Assembly (NCBI GenBank): GCA_002335845.1
Contig: DDCV01000169.1
Coordinates: 1-10,086, forward strand
DNA: 10,086 nucleotides
Source: Rickettsiales bacterium UBA1997
Lineage (GTDB): Bacteria; Pseudomonadota; Alphaproteobacteria; Rickettsiales; UBA1997
Direction: 5' to 3'
Of the stretch, positions 1 to 7,676 are shown piece by piece. Position 1 is the first letter of the stretch. Each line of letters opens with the position of its first letter. Position numbers and translations under genes: made by a program. Below the pieces are notes generated by a model. The model was not told the origin of the DNA. It did no database searches and saw only the letters and a list, made by a program, of their open reading frames with translations.

Positions 1-7
1 TTGTAGA

Positions 8-36
8 TTAACAATGCCAATTTTTTTTGTTACAAT
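8..36 (+). promoter_or_regulatory. Sigma-70-type promoter for the 229-residue plus-strand gene
   Basis: A -35 box TTAACA (8-13, five of six matches to TTGACA) and a -10 box TACAAT (31-36, five of six matches to TATAAT) are separated by exactly 17 nt, the optimal spacing. The spacer contains a run of eight T (21-28). Transcription would start near position 43 and leave a leader of about 33 nt before the ATG at 76. The match is read directly from the sequence; activity is inferred. Such boxes arise by chance fairly often in AT-rich DNA, but the spacing and position upstream of an otherwise isolated gene support the call. Confidence 0.55.
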
Positions 37-75
37 GACAATGAGTAGTATTTTTTAATTACGAATTAATTAATA

Positions 76-765
76 ATGACTGGAATTAGAAAGCGATTAA
101 AATCAATATTTGCCAAATTTAAATCTTATATATCTAGATCTGCTCGGAAGCAAGATTCTGCACCAGGAAAAGATTGCGCAAAGGACGCTGTTGATAATGC
201 ACTAGAAAATGATCAAAAAAATATAGAGACGCACACTCAACAATCGACGAATGGCCATGAACCTGTTCCTAGTTTAAATGATAAGGATGGATGTCCTTTG
301 TTTACAGAAATTCCTGCCACAGAAAATAACGATACCACTAAACAAAGTATGGAATTAAATACCCCTAACACTGAAATACAAAAAGTCCCTAATCCGAACA
401 AAGAGCAACTAAGTATAATACCTTCTATTTCCATCTCCACTTACCCAACAGCTATTATTAATAGTATTAAGGTTCCAGAAAGTATGGAAAAGAAAAAAAG
501 TGGTACATTAGGTGATGACGAGCTTAAAGCTCAGTTAGAATTAAAATCAATAAGATTAAGGTCTTCGATAATATCACCCCCGCTAATTCAAGCAACTAAC
601 ATAATCCACCCTAGAAAAAACAGAGAGCCCATAGTTTTATATAATGGCCCACCTAAAAAAAATACACAGCCTAAAGTTTTGGTAATTAGGCCAATAGGAA
701 TAAGAGCAGTATATGGCAATGAAGGTATCAATCGTTTAATAGATTCAGGTATAGGTTACTGTTAA
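76..765 (+). CDS. Hypothetical protein with a basic amphipathic N-terminus and a long polar, probably disordered middle
   Basis: I do not recognise this 229-residue protein. Residues 1-25 contain nine Lys/Arg and no acidic residue, alternating with Ile, Leu, Phe and Tyr, so they could form a positively charged amphipathic helix. There is no hydrophobic core for a standard signal peptide and no transmembrane segment. Residues 26-115 are rich in Asn, Thr, Glu, Gln, Lys and Pro and look disordered. Residues 136-165 are charged and could be helical. The C-terminus (about 185-229) has short hydrophobic strands (IVLY, VLVIRPIGIRAVYG) and ends in Cys, so it may be a small folded piece. Start: ATG at 76, with no clear Shine-Dalgarno but a good promoter upstream. 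Its stop (763-765) directly abuts the purE stop on the other strand. A secreted or host-directed role is possible but only inferred from the composition. Confidence 0.7.
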   Translation: MTGIRKRLKSIFAKFKSYISRSARKQDSAPGKDCAKDAVDNALENDQKNIETHTQQSTNGHEPVPSLNDKDGCPLFTEIPATENNDTTKQSMELNTPNTEIQKVPNPNKEQLSIIPSISISTYPTAIINSIKVPESMEKKKSGTLGDDELKAQLELKSIRLRSSIISPPLIQATNIIHPRKNREPIVLYNGPPKKNTQPKVLVIRPIGIRAVYGNEGINRLIDSGIGYC

Positions 766-1236
766 TTAAATATCAAAAGGCACCGAATTGGTTTGTTTTT
801 GCCTAAAATCTGCCAATTTTTTGGATAAATCTTTGTCGTTAATTGCTAAAATGGCAATTGCCATTAATGCAGCATTTTTGGCACCAGCTTCGCCAATTGC
901 TAATGTTGCCACTGGAATACCAGCAGGCATCTGTGCGATTGAAAGTAGAGAATCTAAACCGTCAAGCGATTTGCTTTTGATAGGAACTCCTAAAACTGGC
1001 AAATCGGTAATTGCTGCCACCATCCCTGGAAGGTGTGCGGCACCACCAGCACCAGCAATTATTATTTTAGTGCCTTTTTCTTTAGCTTTTTTACAGAATT
1101 CATACATGCGATCAGGAGTTCGATGCGCTGAAACAACTTTAATTTCATAATCAACACCGAATTCTGTAAGTAAATCGGCAGTTTTTTGCATTGTTGGTAG
1201 ATCTGATTTAGATCCCATTATTATTGATATTGTCAT
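766..1236 (-). CDS. purE: N5-carboxyaminoimidazole ribonucleotide mutase PurE (class I)
   Basis: PurE converts N5-carboxyaminoimidazole ribonucleotide (N5-CAIR) to 4-carboxy-5-aminoimidazole ribonucleotide (CAIR) in cytosolic de novo purine synthesis, acting after PurK. The 156-residue length is normal for the single-domain bacterial enzyme. Family motifs are all present: GSKSD at residues 8-12 (phosphate binding), SAHRTP at 36-41 with the catalytic His38, [14 protein letters not shown] at 62-75, and [20 protein letters not shown] at 96-115, which is typical of class I. The start is ATG at 1236; the following [12 protein letters not shown] is the usual PurE N-terminus. There is no obvious Shine-Dalgarno. 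purK, its usual partner, is not in this window. The gene lies 53 nt downstream of the giant secreted protein on the same strand and could be read from that transcript or from a weak promoter in the gap. Confidence 0.97.
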   Translation of the reverse strand: MTISIIMGSKSDLPTMQKTADLLTEFGVDYEIKVVSAHRTPDRMYEFCKKAKEKGTKIIIAGAGGAAHLPGMVAAITDLPVLGVPIKSKSLDGLDSLLSIAQMPAGIPVATLAIGEAGAKNAALMAIAILAINDKDLSKKLADFRQKQTNSVPFDI

Positions 1237-1248
1237 GTTGCTAGATAA

Positions 1249-1278
1249 ATTTTATTAAAAGAGCGTAGCATGGGTTAA
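1249..1278 (-). promoter_or_regulatory. Possible weak promoter for purE
   Basis: In the 53-nt gap before purE, the minus strand carries TTAACC (1278-1273, four of six matches to the -35 consensus) and TAAAAT (1254-1249, five of six to the -10 consensus), 18 nt apart. Transcription would start only a few nucleotides before the ATG at 1236, giving a very short leader. No terminator-like hairpin is visible in the gap, so read-through from the upstream gene is equally possible. In DNA this AT-rich the match could be chance. Confidence 0.25.
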
Positions 1279-1289
1279 TTTGTAGTTTT

Positions 1290-4200
1290 TCATCTTCCTC
1301 CCATATATTCTTTTCCTGAGTGACATTCCTCACGCTTAGTATGAAAATCGTAATTATCGCGGTCGCACGCTAACTCATTATCACCCATAGTGCTCCAAGA
1401 AATATTAGATATACCATCTACACAATGATATGAGAATATAGCATGAGTGTAGCATCTATATTCATTTGATCGGGATGCATCTTTATTGCAACGATAATGA
1501 TAATATCTACAAACAGGACCTCCTTTTGATCCATGACTAACTGATGAGGAACTGATGCCAAGGCTGCAATTACCTCCATAACAACTTTCGTTGTCACATG
1601 AGGTACTACGTTCTTTAAAAAAATCTGAGGCATTGAAATTTTGACCTTTGTTAGTCCCGTTAAATGAGCTATTTAAATTACAACCCCGACAATCGCTGCA
1701 ATTATTATGCAAGACCCATTCCGGCTCTGATCCTGTTGTATCGCAAATAAGATTAGGTTCTGTAGGACTTCTATCGGTGGTGCCTGTTCTTCCACAATCA
1801 TGCTCTACTCCACTGACAGATCTTGAGCCTCCGATTACTTTGTTGCCAAAGCCAGTTTCGCAGGCAAGGTTATCAAATATTTCTTCATTATTATAGATTT
1901 TATTTACATCAAACCCTTCCTCTACCTTGGCATTGCGGCCATCTATTGGGCCAACAGCGGGAGCAGTGCATTTCATGGTGCATGAATTATTGTAATAATC
2001 CTCTTCTTTATTTTCTTGCTGCGTAGAAGTGAGCTGATATTTCTCATGCTTAAAATAAAATTGATTTATGTAATTATAATTATTTAAAGGTTGGCACTTA
2101 TATTGCTTTATTGCAAATAGCTCAATTCTTCCACGGCCATTCGCAAGGTTATCAGCATTTTCTGGATAATGATTGCTATCTTTACATTGCCCATCGATTA
2201 ATACTTCAACATCTCCCGGTATAGCACTAGAATTCACTTCTTCAGAAGGTACGCGTCCACCACTGACATTGTCTCCAATTTCATTATGATATTGAATATT
2301 ATTATTTTTATCTATATTTAGCTTAACATTATCAGTGCTTTCGGCTAATATTGCACCATTTGCAATGCAATTTACAATAGGAGGTCCCCAAGTTCCATTA
2401 TTATTACAATAGCGACTCAAAGAAAATTTATTATTTCTTCTATCCGCACCATAATCTGTGGTTTTATGATCATCAAGATATTCTATATGAGACCATGAAC
2501 CAAAAGTTCCATGGGGCCATTGTACTAAAACTTTATTATTACCATAAAGTGAACTATTGATCTCAATAAAACTATCGATATCAATAAAGTCATCTGAGAA
2601 GTTACCGTTGTTGCTATCAAAGGGATGCAAAGTGGCACCGACACCAATTCTTGAATCTTGGGCATAGCTAGGGCATTTATTGATGCAATCAGTGTCGGGC
2701 TGAGTCCAGACAGAAGCAGCTATTTTTTGATTGCCTGCATCATCTGTTTTTATTACTGGTGAACAATTTCTACTAGGCTTCGTAACTAGCGCTCTATTAT
2801 CTGATAAATCAAGTTTAATCGATGCATTAGGAGATATATTAGTGCTTCCATTGGCATGACGTGGAGTTATGGTCTGGCCATTATATGTTGCTTGATACCA
2901 GCGCCCCATCTTGTCTCTTATTGGTGAGTAGGGATATTTTATATAGCCAGAAGCGCAGCTAGTTGAACTAACTTCAATTGATTGATCTAGAGCATTAGTC
3001 TCTGGCCACAAAGCAAAGCCACCAATATCATCATCATCAATTGTCGTTTGTGTGATAGTGGTTTTTTGCTGATTATTATCAATAACCTCTTGGCACTGAG
3101 TAGCACACTTATTTTGAACTGGACCTAGATTGCCATCGTGATCGCATTTTCTATAAGGAGGATCTTTTTGGACTTGGAAAAATCCTAGATTATTAACGCA
3201 TTCGCCAATTATTTTTGATTCCTTTTGGATTTGAGAAGAGCTTCGGGAAGCCATGCCGTAGCCATAATCTACATTATAATCAAAGTTGCTATTTTCAATT
3301 TGATCTGTGCTTACTTTTTGATCAATGCCGCCTACAGTTCCATTATTTATATCATGATTATCTTGTAATATTCTAGTGGGCGTAAAAACAGCTCCACCAT
3401 TTTCATACCATTTGGTAAAGTCTGATGTATTGCTTGGATTAGATGGCGGGTCTTTGAAGTAACATCTTATTCTTTCGCAGCTATCCTTAAGAGATGTGTG
3501 ATTGCCTAGCTGATTGCATTTCATAGTTGGTAAAGTGCCAAGGTCAGTATAATCTCCGCTTAGATCCTGGTCTAATGATTTTTGAATCAAGCTATCGATA
3601 TTAGGCGAGCTATCATCATTTATAGTATTGTTTTGATTTGCAATTTTATAGCCAGTATTAATTGGCTTGAAGCCAGTTATACATTGATCGGCGGTAATTA
3701 CAACAGGTTCATCGTCAGATTGTTGTTCTGGCCAAGTTGCATAGCCAAATCTACTGCCTCTATCTTCCCCTGCTTCATTCCTATCAAATATTATATTAGG
3801 ATATTCACCATTATCCGCTGGATTTCCACCAGTCTCAACGGCATTGCATTCATATCTTATGCATCGATTGATCAATGAAATACTGGCCGTACTATCCCAC
3901 ACTCCATTGTTTCCACAATTCATTATTGGCGGACCTTTACTGCGATCCGTCTGCCAAAATCCATTGCAAGTTCCCATTTGCCTTGAACCTTCAAAAGCCA
4001 TTTGGAACTCAGCATGTCCATAATTTAATTCAACTGTTCTATCTCTGTGGGACTTATGAACATCGTTATCATATTTATCTAAAGATGACTCTGCATAAAA
4101 TGGATCAGCTGGGTTATAACCACTTTCTGTGGTATCAACATAAGATATTGTAGGGCATAATGCTGGTTCTGGAATATCGATACACAATCCTGCTTCTCTT

Positions 4201-7200
4201 GGCGTTTGTTGGCGTAAAACTTCATCAAAAGCTGGGCTGGTGGATAGTTCAGCTTTTTTGCAATAGCATCCCAGCCTTGGATTACCGCCATCACTGCAAA
4301 AATTATTGTCGATATTTGGTGTTGATGAGTCATTATCAATAATGCATTCGCCAAGCAATGCGCCATTGGCAACTTTTTTAGCTATCACAGAATCTAATTT
4401 TTTTTCAAAACCCTTCGTAATACATATTTCATTAAACCAGCCATAAGCATCGGCACTATAGTCAGCAACGCTAGATCCTTCTTTTAGAAGCCCTTCTTTT
4501 TCTTGGCATTTTGGACTTAAGAAATCATTGTAATAATCTCTTTTTTCCATAAGTTCAGCAACTGGTTCATTCATTATATAGGCTTCAAAAATTGCTATTT
4601 CATTTTCAACGCGCTCTATATTTAGCTGACTACATTCTTCCCTTTTGGCACATATTTGATATTGCTCCTGACTCGTGTTGCACACTGGGTCTAGATTATC
4701 TGGCGTTTTTATGTCTACCACTTTTGTTCTGCAGCCATCTTCATTTTGTAGCTGAACCCTTATAAAGGACTCTCTAAAACTATTGCCAGATTTTTCGGCA
4801 ACTATTATTTTTTCATTATTTAAAAATGATTGTGTATTTGAACAAGTGTTAATTGCTGCGTCCTCAACTATGGCTTCATTGGCTAAAATATCACCAATTT
4901 CAGGGCGCAGCCTTGGAATGCAGCCAATTCTTATTGGTTCTAGGCCTTCGCCTAAATCTCTATAAGCGCAAAGAATCGGTTGTTGATTTGCATAATTAAA
5001 AACTTTCTTGATATAGACTGAAGCACTAAAAGTGCCATCCATGAAGGGAATTGATACATTGGCGTTTTGGCCTGAAAGGGTAACTTCTTGATTTATATCA
5101 AGCTCAATAATTGCCTTGGTGTCTGGGTTATCTGGTTCATCTCCAAGAGATATTTCAATTTTTGGCATGAAAAAATCAGTGGCGCCAATTTCGCCTTCAT
5201 TTGTAGCAAGAACTTCTTGATTGCTGCCTTTTTTAGCAAATATTTTTGATATATAGAGGGGTGGTAAAAAAAGATGAGGAGAGTTATTGATAGTGGCTCT
5301 TCTATGCGCTCTTTGCGGCTCAGCTTTTAGCTCGGTTTTGGCACACATTTGCTCTCTCATTAGTAGGTCGCTATCATGTTGGTAATAGCTTTTATCGATG
5401 TAGGGTATTTGAAGAAAGGGTCGCCACAAAAGAGTCTGCCATACATCTTCAGCCTTGCTAACATTAAAGGCGTTTGGACATTTATCTTCAAGAGAACCAT
5501 CTGTGGCAATTTCTTTATTTCCATCTCCTGTCATGCAATATTTGAGGTTTGGATTTCTGCTGATATCAACCTGCTTTATATTGTCACTATCGCTATTTGT
5601 TAAGAAAACACCACCGCCAATAGCTGATTTATCTTTTGTATCAAGGAAGGCACAAATATATCGGCCATATTTAACAGCTCTAACTCTAATATCTCTATCA
5701 ATACCATCAGCGCAACCTTTTGATGATAATTTGCTGGTTGTAAAATTATCTCCTCCTTCATAATCATTTTTTACAATACATTCCTTAGGATCTTGATCTT
5801 TTACAACCATAGTTTTGCACACATCGTAGCCGCAGACATTACCAGTAAGATCTCCAAAGGCATAGCTTATACCGCATTCTCTTCTGCCACACGATCTATC
5901 GAGTATCATACTGTTATTAAATCTGGTGCAAATGTTAATTGTGTGTTTAGTGTTGTTATGGCTATCACTTTCATCATATGATGTTTGGACATGATTCTTA
6001 AAATAAGCAGTTTGATCTGATTCATCAACTTTTTCAAAAACTGTCACAACACCGCACAAGCCTTCATAATTGACAGCTCTAGAGCCATGCATCTTGCTTG
6101 ATCTTGTCGTACAAGCCTGAGGAACTCTGGTATCATCGCCTCCGACATAGGAATGCCAATATCCAAGCAGAGGTACATCCCTTCCAAAATTATTATAATC
6201 ATCATCATCATCATCATTATTATTATTATTATTATTATCTTTCATATGATCCTTGCTGTAGCAAATAGTGCTATTGTGTTCGGAGTTTGTTTCTTGGGCT
6301 GTAAAATCCATAGGTCTATATTGACCTTTATAAGCATTGTGGTCACCAGGGTCAGCTTCAGGAATATCATTATTTTTGAAAGATTTTTTATGAGGGCTAG
6401 GGCGATAGAACCATGATTCTGAGGTGTCAGGATTTGATTGCGGATCTTGATAATCATCGCTTGACGTCTCTGTTACTGAGCATTCAACTGGATTAGAGTT
6501 ACAATCTACTATCCGGTTACAATATTTGTGATTAGGATAACTTTCACCTTCAACTTCAGTTTCACTACAAGCGCCTTGATAATTGCAATCAGCATGAGGA
6601 GTTCCATCTGTTTGGCAAGAAAGCAGACATTCATCGCTAGCGGTAACATTTTGATCTGGTAGGTTTTGATTAAAATCAACAGCAGCAAAGCACTCAATTG
6701 TAGCTTTGAGACATTTATTATCAGCATTGCAAGTGGCAGTAGGTGCGGTGCAATCAGGGTTTGTATCAGAAGCTCCGCAGTGAATAGGCTTGATTAAAGC
6801 TGGTTGACAAATCGATATCTTGCAGCGAGTAGTTTCATCAATAGTTCCAGCAATATCAACGTCATTGCTAGCACCATCATTAGCTCCTGCATTTATAATA
6901 TATCTTTCATAATTTTCTACAAAAGCAGCTCCCTTTGCCTTTATTGCTAAAGTTTGGTCACTAGTTTTATTGTTTGGGTCGTATGAAAAATCACGGCCGC
7001 AGAAAAATGTTTTAGGCTTGCATTTATGCAATTGACACATTGTATTGTTTGGCCTTGCGTGAAGATATTGTAATTGATCCTCTTCAAATTCATAACAGTA
7101 ATTTGTGCCACCTTCGCAATATTTTTTATCATCAGCATCAAATTTGCTATTATTCAACTCTTCAGTAAAAAGATATTTGCAATTTTCCATATCACAATTT

Positions 7201-7676
7201 TTTTGAGATTGATCATTGCTAATGGGTTCCGGAGTAATACCATTATCAAGTTGGTGACATTTGGGTATAACGCAATTATCGGTGTTTGTTGATGAGTCAC
7301 AAAATCTAATACATTCCTTATTATGATCTGCATGAGCATTGGTAGCGCATTTATTAATGCAATTTGCTTTTACTTTTTGCTCTGAAGGGTCAAGCTCGCT
7401 GCATAATGGCAAATGAATAACATTCATACAATTTTCGCGAGGAGTAGGATCTGAGCCATTATAGACTGTTTGAGAAGTTCCAGCCGTTGATTCGCATAAT
7501 GGCAAATCATTTATAAGGCAGTTGGTTCCAGGATTAGGATCTAGACTGCCTTCACAATTTGGCAAATTTGCCCAGCTACTATTGATTGATAACAATAATA
7601 ATAGTGTGGCAACCATAATCTTTAAACAAAAAGATCGGTAGCTGATAGCGAGCTTAAAAATATTATTTTGTTGCAA
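1290..7676 (-). CDS. Giant secreted cysteine-rich protein with sushi-like modules, function unknown
   Basis: A single open frame encodes about 2,128 residues (numbering from TTG at 7676). Residues 1-36 form a signal peptide: basic region, Leu-rich core, then SSWA before the mature NLPNC. No other transmembrane segment is visible. The mature chain has about 98 cysteines, implying a disulfide-stabilised, extracytoplasmic fold. Visible segments: four LPxC...NC repeats (about 37-161); further Cys-rich sequence to about 400; an Asn7-Asp6 run (481-493); a Cys-free, probably beta-rich stretch (about 779-902); diverged four-cysteine modules (about 1237-1999); and a Cys-dense tail with 12 Cys in the last 136 residues. 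There is no autotransporter barrel, LPXTG anchor or nuclease-type motif, and the C-terminus has no outer-membrane signature. Starts are ambiguous: ATG at 7616 would leave a 16-residue signal without basic residues, GTG at 7694 and TTG at 7718 are further in-frame options. TTG 7676 overlaps murD by 14 nt, like the neighbouring rpe/murD overlap. An adhesive or host-contact role is inference only. Confidence 0.85.
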   Translation of the reverse strand: MQQNNIFKLAISYRSFCLKIMVATLLLLLSINSSWANLPNCEGSLDPNPGTNCLINDLPLCESTAGTSQTVYNGSDPTPRENCMNVIHLPLCSELDPSEQKVKANCINKCATNAHADHNKECIRFCDSSTNTDNCVIPKCHQLDNGITPEPISNDQSQKNCDMENCKYLFTEELNNSKFDADDKKYCEGGTNYCYEFEEDQLQYLHARPNNTMCQLHKCKPKTFFCGRDFSYDPNNKTSDQTLAIKAKGAAFVENYERYIINAGANDGASNDVDIAGTIDETTRCKISICQPALIKPIHCGASDTNPDCTAPTATCNADNKCLKATIECFAAVDFNQNLPDQNVTASDECLLSCQTDGTPHADCNYQGACSETEVEGESYPNHKYCNRIVDCNSNPVECSVTETSSDDYQDPQSNPDTSESWFYRPSPHKKSFKNNDIPEADPGDHNAYKGQYRPMDFTAQETNSEHNSTICYSKDHMKDNNNNNNNDDDDDDYNNFGRDVPLLGYWHSYVGGDDTRVPQACTTRSSKMHGSRAVNYEGLCGVVTVFEKVDESDQTAYFKNHVQTSYDESDSHNNTKHTINICTRFNNSMILDRSCGRRECGISYAFGDLTGNVCGYDVCKTMVVKDQDPKECIVKNDYEGGDNFTTSKLSSKGCADGIDRDIRVRAVKYGRYICAFLDTKDKSAIGGGVFLTNSDSDNIKQVDISRNPNLKYCMTGDGNKEIATDGSLEDKCPNAFNVSKAEDVWQTLLWRPFLQIPYIDKSYYQHDSDLLMREQMCAKTELKAEPQRAHRRATINNSPHLFLPPLYISKIFAKKGSNQEVLATNEGEIGATDFFMPKIEISLGDEPDNPDTKAIIELDINQEVTLSGQNANVSIPFMDGTFSASVYIKKVFNYANQQPILCAYRDLGEGLEPIRIGCIPRLRPEIGDILANEAIVEDAAINTCSNTQSFLNNEKIIVAEKSGNSFRESFIRVQLQNEDGCRTKVVDIKTPDNLDPVCNTSQEQYQICAKREECSQLNIERVENEIAIFEAYIMNEPVAELMEKRDYYNDFLSPKCQEKEGLLKEGSSVADYSADAYGWFNEICITKGFEKKLDSVIAKKVANGALLGECIIDNDSSTPNIDNNFCSDGGNPRLGCYCKKAELSTSPAFDEVLRQQTPREAGLCIDIPEPALCPTISYVDTTESGYNPADPFYAESSLDKYDNDVHKSHRDRTVELNYGHAEFQMAFEGSRQMGTCNGFWQTDRSKGPPIMNCGNNGVWDSTASISLINRCIRYECNAVETGGNPADNGEYPNIIFDRNEAGEDRGSRFGYATWPEQQSDDEPVVITADQCITGFKPINTGYKIANQNNTINDDSSPNIDSLIQKSLDQDLSGDYTDLGTLPTMKCNQLGNHTSLKDSCERIRCYFKDPPSNPSNTSDFTKWYENGGAVFTPTRILQDNHDINNGTVGGIDQKVSTDQIENSNFDYNVDYGYGMASRSSSQIQKESKIIGECVNNLGFFQVQKDPPYRKCDHDGNLGPVQNKCATQCQEVIDNNQQKTTITQTTIDDDDIGGFALWPETNALDQSIEVSSTSCASGYIKYPYSPIRDKMGRWYQATYNGQTITPRHANGSTNISPNASIKLDLSDNRALVTKPSRNCSPVIKTDDAGNQKIAASVWTQPDTDCINKCPSYAQDSRIGVGATLHPFDSNNGNFSDDFIDIDSFIEINSSLYGNNKVLVQWPHGTFGSWSHIEYLDDHKTTDYGADRRNNKFSLSRYCNNNGTWGPPIVNCIANGAILAESTDNVKLNIDKNNNIQYHNEIGDNVSGGRVPSEEVNSSAIPGDVEVLIDGQCKDSNHYPENADNLANGRGRIELFAIKQYKCQPLNNYNYINQFYFKHEKYQLTSTQQENKEEDYYNNSCTMKCTAPAVGPIDGRNAKVEEGFDVNKIYNNEEIFDNLACETGFGNKVIGGSRSVSGVEHDCGRTGTTDRSPTEPNLICDTTGSEPEWVLHNNCSDCRGCNLNSSFNGTNKGQNFNASDFFKERSTSCDNESCYGGNCSLGISSSSVSHGSKGGPVCRYYHYRCNKDASRSNEYRCYTHAIFSYHCVDGISNISWSTMGDNELACDRDNYDFHTKREECHSGKEYMGGR
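1680..4028 (-). repeat. Tandem diverged four-cysteine, sushi-like modules in the giant protein
   Basis: The C-terminal half repeats a pattern every 100-140 residues: a C-x(2-4)-G-aromatic element, then PP-x-x-x-C, then x3-G-x-W/F/H, then C-x(2-4)-C. The central element appears as PPIMNC (3915-3932), LPTMKC (3516-3533), PPYRKC (3144-3161), KPSRNC (2763-2780) and PPIVNC (2367-2384), with a weaker copy near 1740. Closing cysteine pairs include CIRYEC, CERIRC, CATQC, CINKC and CTMKC. Some modules also carry a WP element before the first cysteine: GYATWPE (3726-3746), GFALWPE (3000-3020) and VLVQWPH (2511-2531). The C...G.W...P..C pattern resembles sushi/CCP domains. Copies differ strongly at DNA level, so this is an old protein repeat, not a recent DNA duplication. 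Confidence 0.6.
6198..6236 (-). repeat. Trinucleotide microsatellite (AAT)7(GAT)6 inside the giant gene
   Basis: On the coding strand seven AAT codons (6236-6216) are followed by six GAT codons (6215-6198), giving Asn7-Asp6. The plus strand reads (ATC)6(ATT)7, followed by one more ATC. It is a perfect repeat in each half. Because the unit is three bases, slippage would change the length of the Asn/Asp linker without shifting the frame. It lies in a polar, probably disordered part of the protein, about 485 residues from its N-terminus. Confidence 0.95.
7194..7568 (-). repeat. N-terminal array of four short LPxC...NC cysteine repeats in the giant protein
   Basis: Immediately after the signal peptide the protein repeats a unit beginning LPNC, LPLC, LPLC and IPKC and closing with an NC dipeptide after 10-22 residues, usually with a DP or TP in between (DPNPGTNC, DPTPRENC, SEQKVKANC, NDQSQKNC). 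Two units also share an exact 14-nt DNA repeat, GCATAATGGCAAAT on the plus strand, at 7401-7414 and 7494-7507. This suggests duplication of a roughly 90-nt unit followed by divergence. Function unknown; paired cysteines suggest small disulfide loops. Confidence 0.6.
7569..7676 (-). other. Signal peptide region of the giant protein
   Basis: Read from the TTG at 7676, the region gives a 36-residue leader: a basic N-region with Lys8, Arg14 and Lys19, a hydrophobic core (IMVATLLLLLSI), then NSSWA with small residues at -3 and -1 (SWA) just before the mature NLPNC. It lacks the lipobox Cys at +1, so Sec/signal peptidase I processing is expected. The positively charged part lies upstream of the first in-frame ATG (7616), which is the main reason for preferring a non-ATG start inside the end of murD. 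Confidence 0.75.

Noticed and set aside
237..440. 67-residue hydrophobic minus-strand frame inside the plus-strand gene
   Set aside because: It is a shadow of the disordered region of the 229-residue protein and has no start context or neighbours suggesting expression.
788..1150. 120-residue plus-strand frame opposite purE
   Set aside because: It is the antisense shadow of a clearly conserved purE gene and has no family features of its own.
1237..1289. Terminator between the giant gene and purE
   Set aside because: No inverted repeat followed by a T-run on the minus strand can be found in these 53 nt.
6198..6236. Microsatellite as an on/off phase-variation switch
   Set aside because: The unit is three bases, so slippage keeps the reading frame; it could change only the linker length.
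6153..6416. Plus-strand frame with a long isoleucine run
   Set aside because: The Ile run is the antisense reading of the Asn/Asp trinucleotide repeat in the giant gene; no promoter or start context supports it.
1290..7676. Giant protein as a VirB6-type or TraN-type secretion component
   Set aside because: Large Rickettsiales VirB6 proteins have a multi-spanning membrane core, and none is visible here. TraN is also cysteine-rich, but I could not see a specific TraN signature, so the function is left open.
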